Shown: positions 60,390 through 64,000 of the stretch, piece by piece
Numbering within the stretch: the first letter of the stretch is position 1
Layout of the letters: the number at the start of each line of letters is the position of its first letter
NCBI RefSeq assembly: GCF_012034175.1
Contig: NZ_JAATEJ010000024.1
Coordinates: 1 to 64,000 of the forward strand
From: Actinacidiphila epipremni
Lineage (GTDB): Bacteria > Actinomycetota > Actinomycetes > Streptomycetales > Streptomycetaceae
Direction of reading: 5' to 3'
DNA: 64,000 nucleotides
The notes under the pieces: generated by a model
Database searches by the model: none
What the model was told of the DNA's origin: nothing
Seen by the model: only the letters and a program-made list of their open reading frames with translations
Made by a program: the position numbers and the translations under genes

Positions 60390-61229
60390 GTGAGTCACAA
60401 GGCCGAGGCCGCGTCCGGGCGGGGACGCCGATGGGAGCGCTGGAAGAAGCGCTGGGACGCGTCGTCCGCGGCGCTGGTCGTCCGCCGGGGCGTCGAGATG
60501 GAGCTGATGTCCCGGGCGCTGAGCTTCGCGGCCCTGAGCCTGCTCACGCTGCTGCCGCTGGTGACCCTCGTCGGCGCCGTCGACCCGCAGAGCGGCCTGG
60601 GCGCCGGCCGGTTCCTGGGGCGTGTGCTGGGTCTGTCCCCCTCGTCCCAGGCGCGGGTCACCGAGGCGGTGGTCAGCCCGACGCAGGCGCTGCGCCGTAC
60701 CACCGCGTTCGGTCTCGCCGTGCTCGCCGCGTTCGGCCTCACCTTCGGGACGGCGCTCCAGACCGGGTACGAGAAGGTCTGGCAGCTCAAGTCGGCCCAC
60801 TGGCACGCCCTGTGGCGGCATGTCATCTGGCTCGCGCTGTTCGTGGGCTTCCTGCTGATCGCCGTCGCGGCGCTCGGGCACGGCACGAGCCTGGTCCAGC
60901 AGGGCGTCGGGGGCCTGGCCACCGTCGCGGTCTCGCTGCTCTTCTTCTGGTGGTCCCAGCGGTTCCTGCTCGTCGAACGGGTGAGCTGGCGCGCCCTGCT
61001 GCCCGGGGCGGCGGCCACGACGCTGGGCCTGATCGGCCTGCGGATCTTCTCCGGCCTGGTCTTCTCCCCGCTGATCGCCTCGAACGCCGTGACGTACGGC
61101 CCGGTGGGCACGATCCTGGTCGTCCAGTCGTGGCTGACGGGCGTGGGCTTTGTGGTCTACGGCGGCGCCGTGCTCGGCCGGGTCCTGCACCAGCGCCACA
61201 CCTCCCACGGCCGCGCCGGCCACACCTGA
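60390..61229 (+). CDS. YihY/BrkB-family membrane protein
   Basis: 279-aa membrane protein with six hydrophobic segments. Family features: SRALSFAALSLLTLLPLVTLVGA after a basic N-terminus, AFGLTFGTALQTGYEKVWQ, and WRALLPGAAATTLGLIGLRIFSGLVF, matching the YihY (formerly RNase BN) family. Function of the family is not settled. Divergent from the STAND gene across 134 bp; no operon partner. Confidence 0.88.
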   Translation: MSHKAEAASGRGRRWERWKKRWDASSAALVVRRGVEMELMSRALSFAALSLLTLLPLVTLVGAVDPQSGLGAGRFLGRVLGLSPSSQARVTEAVVSPTQALRRTTAFGLAVLAAFGLTFGTALQTGYEKVWQLKSAHWHALWRHVIWLALFVGFLLIAVAALGHGTSLVQQGVGGLATVAVSLLFFWWSQRFLLVERVSWRALLPGAAATTLGLIGLRIFSGLVFSPLIASNAVTYGPVGTILVVQSWLTGVGFVVYGGAVLGRVLHQRHTSHGRAGHT

Positions 61230-61360
61230 GCCGCCCCTCCCGCCTCACCCGAGCCGCCCTCCGCCACGCCTGACGGCGACTCATCGACCGCCGCACGGGC
61301 GGCAGTTGGCAGGGGCTAGGGTGTTGCCGTGGTCGTGGCGCGAAGTGCTCGGGGTGGTCG

Positions 61361-62320
61361 ATGAAGGCGTTCCGGTTCGTGGCGAAGGGCGCCCCGCTGG
61401 TGAGTGTCGAGCTGCCGGATCCGGTGGCGGGCCCAGGGTGGGTCGTGGTGGACGTCGAGGCGGCCGGGCTGTGCCACTCGGACCTGCATCTGATCGACGG
61501 CACCATCGACCTCTCGCCCCGCCCGCCCTTCACCCTCGGGCACGAGGTGGCCGGCGTGGTGTCCGCCCTGGGCGAGGGGGTGTCCGGCTACGCGGTCGGC
61601 GACCGGGTGGCCGTGGCGATCGTCGCGCACCCGGAGGTGCAGGTGCAGTACGCGCCGGGTGTCGGGGTCGACGGCGGCTACGCCGAGCGCCTGGCGGCCC
61701 ACGCCTCCACCCTGGTGCCGCTGCCCGACGCGGTCTCCGCGGTCCAGGCGGCCGTCGCCACCGACTCCGTCGTCACCGCCTACCACGCGGTCCGCACGGA
61801 GGGCCGGGTCGGGCCGGGCGAGGTGGTGGCGGTCGTGGGCCTGGGCGGCCTCGGCCTCAACGGCGTCCGTACGGCCGCCATCGCCGGGGCGGAGGTCTAC
61901 GGCGTGGACGCCAACCCCGACACCTTCGAGGCCGCACGCGCGGCCGGCGCCCGGGACTGCTTCACCCGGCTGTCCGCGCTCGCCGACCTGCACCCCCATG
62001 TCGTCGTCGACTTCGCGGGCATGGGCACGACGACCTCCGACGCCGTCGACGTCGTACGCCGGCTCGGCCGCGTCGTCGTGGTCGGCCTCGGCTCGCAGAC
62101 CACGACGATCTCCACCGGGGCCCTGGTCGGCAAGAGCGTGGAACTGCGCGGCTCGTACGGCGCGAGCAAGGAGGAGTACCGCGAGGTGCTCGGCCTCATC
62201 GCGGACGGCCGGATCACCCCCGCGGTGGAGGAGATCCCCTTCGCCGACCTCAACGACGGCCTCGAACGTATCCGCGCGGGAAAGGTCCGCGGCCGGCTGG
62301 TCACCCGGCCGGGAGCCTGA
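61361..62320 (+). CDS. Zinc-type alcohol dehydrogenase lacking the structural zinc lobe
   Basis: 319-aa medium-chain dehydrogenase. Catalytic zinc ligands are present (Cys in GLCHSD near 38, His-Glu in GHEVAG near 60), and the NAD(P) motif is VVGLGGLGLNG. The four-cysteine structural zinc lobe expected after GDRV is absent: AHPEVQVQYAPGVGVDGGYAERL takes its place, explaining the shorter length than the usual 340-350. Oxidises an alcohol or reduces an aldehyde; substrate unknown. Monocistronic. Confidence 0.9.
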   Translation: MKAFRFVAKGAPLVSVELPDPVAGPGWVVVDVEAAGLCHSDLHLIDGTIDLSPRPPFTLGHEVAGVVSALGEGVSGYAVGDRVAVAIVAHPEVQVQYAPGVGVDGGYAERLAAHASTLVPLPDAVSAVQAAVATDSVVTAYHAVRTEGRVGPGEVVAVVGLGGLGLNGVRTAAIAGAEVYGVDANPDTFEAARAAGARDCFTRLSALADLHPHVVVDFAGMGTTTSDAVDVVRRLGRVVVVGLGSQTTTISTGALVGKSVELRGSYGASKEEYREVLGLIADGRITPAVEEIPFADLNDGLERIRAGKVRGRLVTRPGA

Positions 62321-62461
62321 CCCGCGGGGCCCGACCGGGAGCGACGGCCCCGGCCGCGTCCGAGCCCGGCGTTGTGGGAGAAAAGCCGCCACAGCCGGCC
62401 AGCACGTCTAAACTCCCCTTATCGACAGCGGACTTGACCGCTACGGGGGACGGGGGGACAC

Positions 62462-63376
62462 GTGCCCGTATCACGTGGTGAGCCGGGCGGGGGCGCCGGC
62501 TCGCCCACCTTCCAGGAGCAGGTGGACGCGTTGTGCGTGCCGCAGGCCGACGGCACCCGGCGGGTGGACGTCAGCGCCTTGCGGGCCCTCGTGGCGGCCG
62601 ATCCCGAGCAGACCGCGGCCACCTGCAGGACATGCGTCACCCGCGCCAAGGAGCAGGGCAGGACCTGGCGGGGGTACGCCCAGATGGCGATGACGCTCGC
62701 CGCGCTCTACGAGAGCGTCTTCGACGACGACATCCTGGCCGTATGGGTGACCGACGAGTTCGACCGCGCCGGGATCTCGGTGCCGAACCCCGCCGTCCGG
62801 GTGGTCGATCCCAGGACCGGCGCCCTGTCCGACCCCGACGAGCGACCCGAGGAGGGTCCGGTCCAGATCGCGGTCGAGCGGCGGTTCATCGACGCGTGCG
62901 ACATCCGCCCGCTGGTCGTCCACCTCTCCCACCAGCCGGACGGGACCGGCCCGGAGCAGCTGCGACGGCTGCGTGGGCGCCGGGGCCGGGTGCTGATCAC
63001 CTTCGACATCCCGGCGTCGGACCCCCGCGAGGTGTGGGAAGTCCCGGAGGTGCGCGATTACGTCGGCAGGCTCGCCGAGGCGATGCCTTACCTGCCCTAC
63101 TACTTCCTGCCCCGCGACTTCGGCACGCTGTTCACCTGGCTGGCCTGCCTGGCCCCGCCCGAAGCCTGGTCGCCGAGCGGCATCCGGCTGCTGCACCCCG
63201 ACGTCGTCCAGCAGGCCGCGCTGGCGGTGCACTCCGTCCGGAAGTTCGCCGCCTGGCTCGGCGACGATCCCGACGCGGTCGTGGCGACCGTCTTCTCCCC
63301 CCTGCCCGGGGAGTTCATGGCCTACGTCCACCGCGTCCAGGCCGAGCTGGACAGACGGCTCGGCGATGCCTCCTGA
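62462..63376 (+). CDS. Unrecognised protein in two-gene unit
   Basis: 304-aa protein from a GTG behind GGGGGGAC. I do not recognise it. The N-terminal 80 residues are helical with a CRTC pair (about 56-59). The central part has regular alpha/beta features (QIAVERRFIDACDIRPLVVHLSHQPDGTG, RGRVLITFDIPASDPREVWEVPEV), and the C-terminal half is rich in aromatic residues (YLPYYFLPRDFGTLFTWLACLAPPEAW). No signal peptide, no membrane segment, no known catalytic motif. It overlaps the next gene by 11 bp, so both products are made together. Confidence 0.7.
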   Translation: MPVSRGEPGGGAGSPTFQEQVDALCVPQADGTRRVDVSALRALVAADPEQTAATCRTCVTRAKEQGRTWRGYAQMAMTLAALYESVFDDDILAVWVTDEFDRAGISVPNPAVRVVDPRTGALSDPDERPEEGPVQIAVERRFIDACDIRPLVVHLSHQPDGTGPEQLRRLRGRRGRVLITFDIPASDPREVWEVPEVRDYVGRLAEAMPYLPYYFLPRDFGTLFTWLACLAPPEAWSPSGIRLLHPDVVQQAALAVHSVRKFAAWLGDDPDAVVATVFSPLPGEFMAYVHRVQAELDRRLGDAS

Positions 63377-64000
63377 GGCCGCCGACGCGGTCGAGGCCGC
63401 ACGGCGGGTGCTGGACGGCCGGTCGTCCATGGCCGAGGCGGCCGGCCTCCTGCGGCGCCCGCTGCCCTCCGCGGCGCACCGGCACGTCCGGCACGGTGAG
63501 GTGCAGCAGCTCACGGAGATGATCGACCGGGCCGAGGACGCCGGCCGGGTCGAGATGCTCACCGAACTCGCCGCCGCAGCCGCCGCACCCGTCGCGGACC
63601 CGGTTCGCGCGCAGGTCCTGGCCCGCGGCGCGACCCGGCTGATGGCACTGCACGCCCCCGAGCCGGCCGTGGCCCTGCTGGCAGCGGCCCGCCCGCTGCT
63701 GTCCGGCGACGAGCTGATGCAACTGGAGACCGACCGGCTCCGGCTGCACGCCCTCTGCGACCTCGACGACCGCGCCGCCTTCGAACGCGACCTGCCGGGC
63801 GTGGCCGGGCAGGCCGAGCGGCTCGGCAGCGACTCCCAGCTGTGCATGGTCCTCTACGACCGGGCGGTCCTGGCAGCACGCGCCGGGGACGCCCCGTGCG
63901 CGCTGGAGAGCGTGCGGGAAGCCCGCCGGCTGCGCGCCCGTGTGCCGACGGAGGACGCATACGCGCACGCTCCCGACCAGTTCGCCCTCCAGCACGCCAG
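63366..64000 (+). CDS. Helical-repeat (TPR-like) protein, partial at window end
   Basis: Reading frame from ATG 63366 stays open to the end of the window (at least 211 aa). It is Ala/Leu/Arg-rich and helical, with segments such as QVLARGATRLMALHAPEPAVALLAAARPLLSG and LCMVLYDRAVLAARAGDAPCALESVREARRLR that fit TPR-like repeats. Starts inside the previous gene (11-bp overlap in another frame). The rest is outside the window, so the domain architecture and function are unknown. Confidence 0.7.
   Translation, partial: MPPEAADAVEAARRVLDGRSSMAEAAGLLRRPLPSAAHRHVRHGEVQQLTEMIDRAEDAGRVEMLTELAAAAAAPVADPVRAQVLARGATRLMALHAPEPAVALLAAARPLLSGDELMQLETDRLRLHALCDLDDRAAFERDLPGVAGQAERLGSDSQLCMVLYDRAVLAARAGDAPCALESVREARRLRARVPTEDAYAHAPDQFALQHA

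Overview
The window is very GC-rich DNA with Streptomyces-type gene organisation: GTG starts, four-base stop/start overlaps, Tat and lipoprotein signals, DtxR/DmdR-type iron boxes, a CebR-type operator, Zur-type boxes beside zinc-independent ribosomal protein paralogues, and LacI/ROK sugar regulators. It most likely comes from a streptomycete (Streptomyces or a close relative) chromosome. About 48 protein-coding genes are supported. No rRNA, tRNA, CRISPR array, insertion sequence or phage gene was seen.

Layout. 0.2-4.2 kb: amino-acid-type binding lipoprotein, DUF4395/thioredoxin pair, epoxide-hydrolase-like enzyme, HEAT-repeat protein. 4.3-16 kb: a carbohydrate island with two paralogous sugar-binding lipoproteins flanking a transporter operon, a 2-hydroxyacid dehydrogenase, a DeoR/LacI hybrid regulator, and a DUF2264 plus heparinase II/III-like pair; together these suggest use of a uronate-containing polysaccharide. 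16-25.3 kb: a second carbohydrate island with GH16 and GH43 secreted enzymes, a GH35 beta-galactosidase, a LacI repressor and an ABC importer. These are tied together by near-identical palindromes with core TTRCGYAA; the enzyme set fits galactan or arabinogalactan degradation.

25.3-39.3 kb: an iron-uptake island. A heterodimeric IrtAB-like ABC pair with a binding lipoprotein faces a second ABC pair (one subunit with a lost ATP site), which is followed by a FecCD/FecE importer with two binding lipoproteins. Three iron boxes sit in the two promoter regions. No siderophore synthesis genes are present, so xenosiderophore uptake is likely. 39.4-42.7 kb: an exported WD/propeller-like protein, a SigE-type sigma factor with its coupled membrane protein, and a pyridoxamine-phosphate-oxidase-fold protein.

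42.8-46.3 kb: the most novel part. A 37-codon gene (46215-46328, minus) with a strong ribosome binding site encodes a basic leader and a Cys-Gln-Cys-Pro core. It is followed by a perfect 12-bp hairpin, then by a membrane HExxH peptidase carrying an N-terminal PqqD/RRE-like domain, then by a TPR protein with an ATPase-like domain lacking a P-loop. This looks like a compact, unassigned RiPP locus.

46.9-50.1 kb: GH6 cellulase and GH1 beta-glucosidase around a CebR-type operator. 50.1-52.8 kb: zinc-starvation set (S14, L28, L33, L31, COG0523 protein, S18). 52.8-55.3 kb: divergent MFS transporter and ROK regulator. 55.3-60.3 kb: STAND ATPase with a glycosyltransferase. 60.4-64 kb: YihY membrane protein, short-form alcohol dehydrogenase, and an unrecognised two-gene unit running off the window end.
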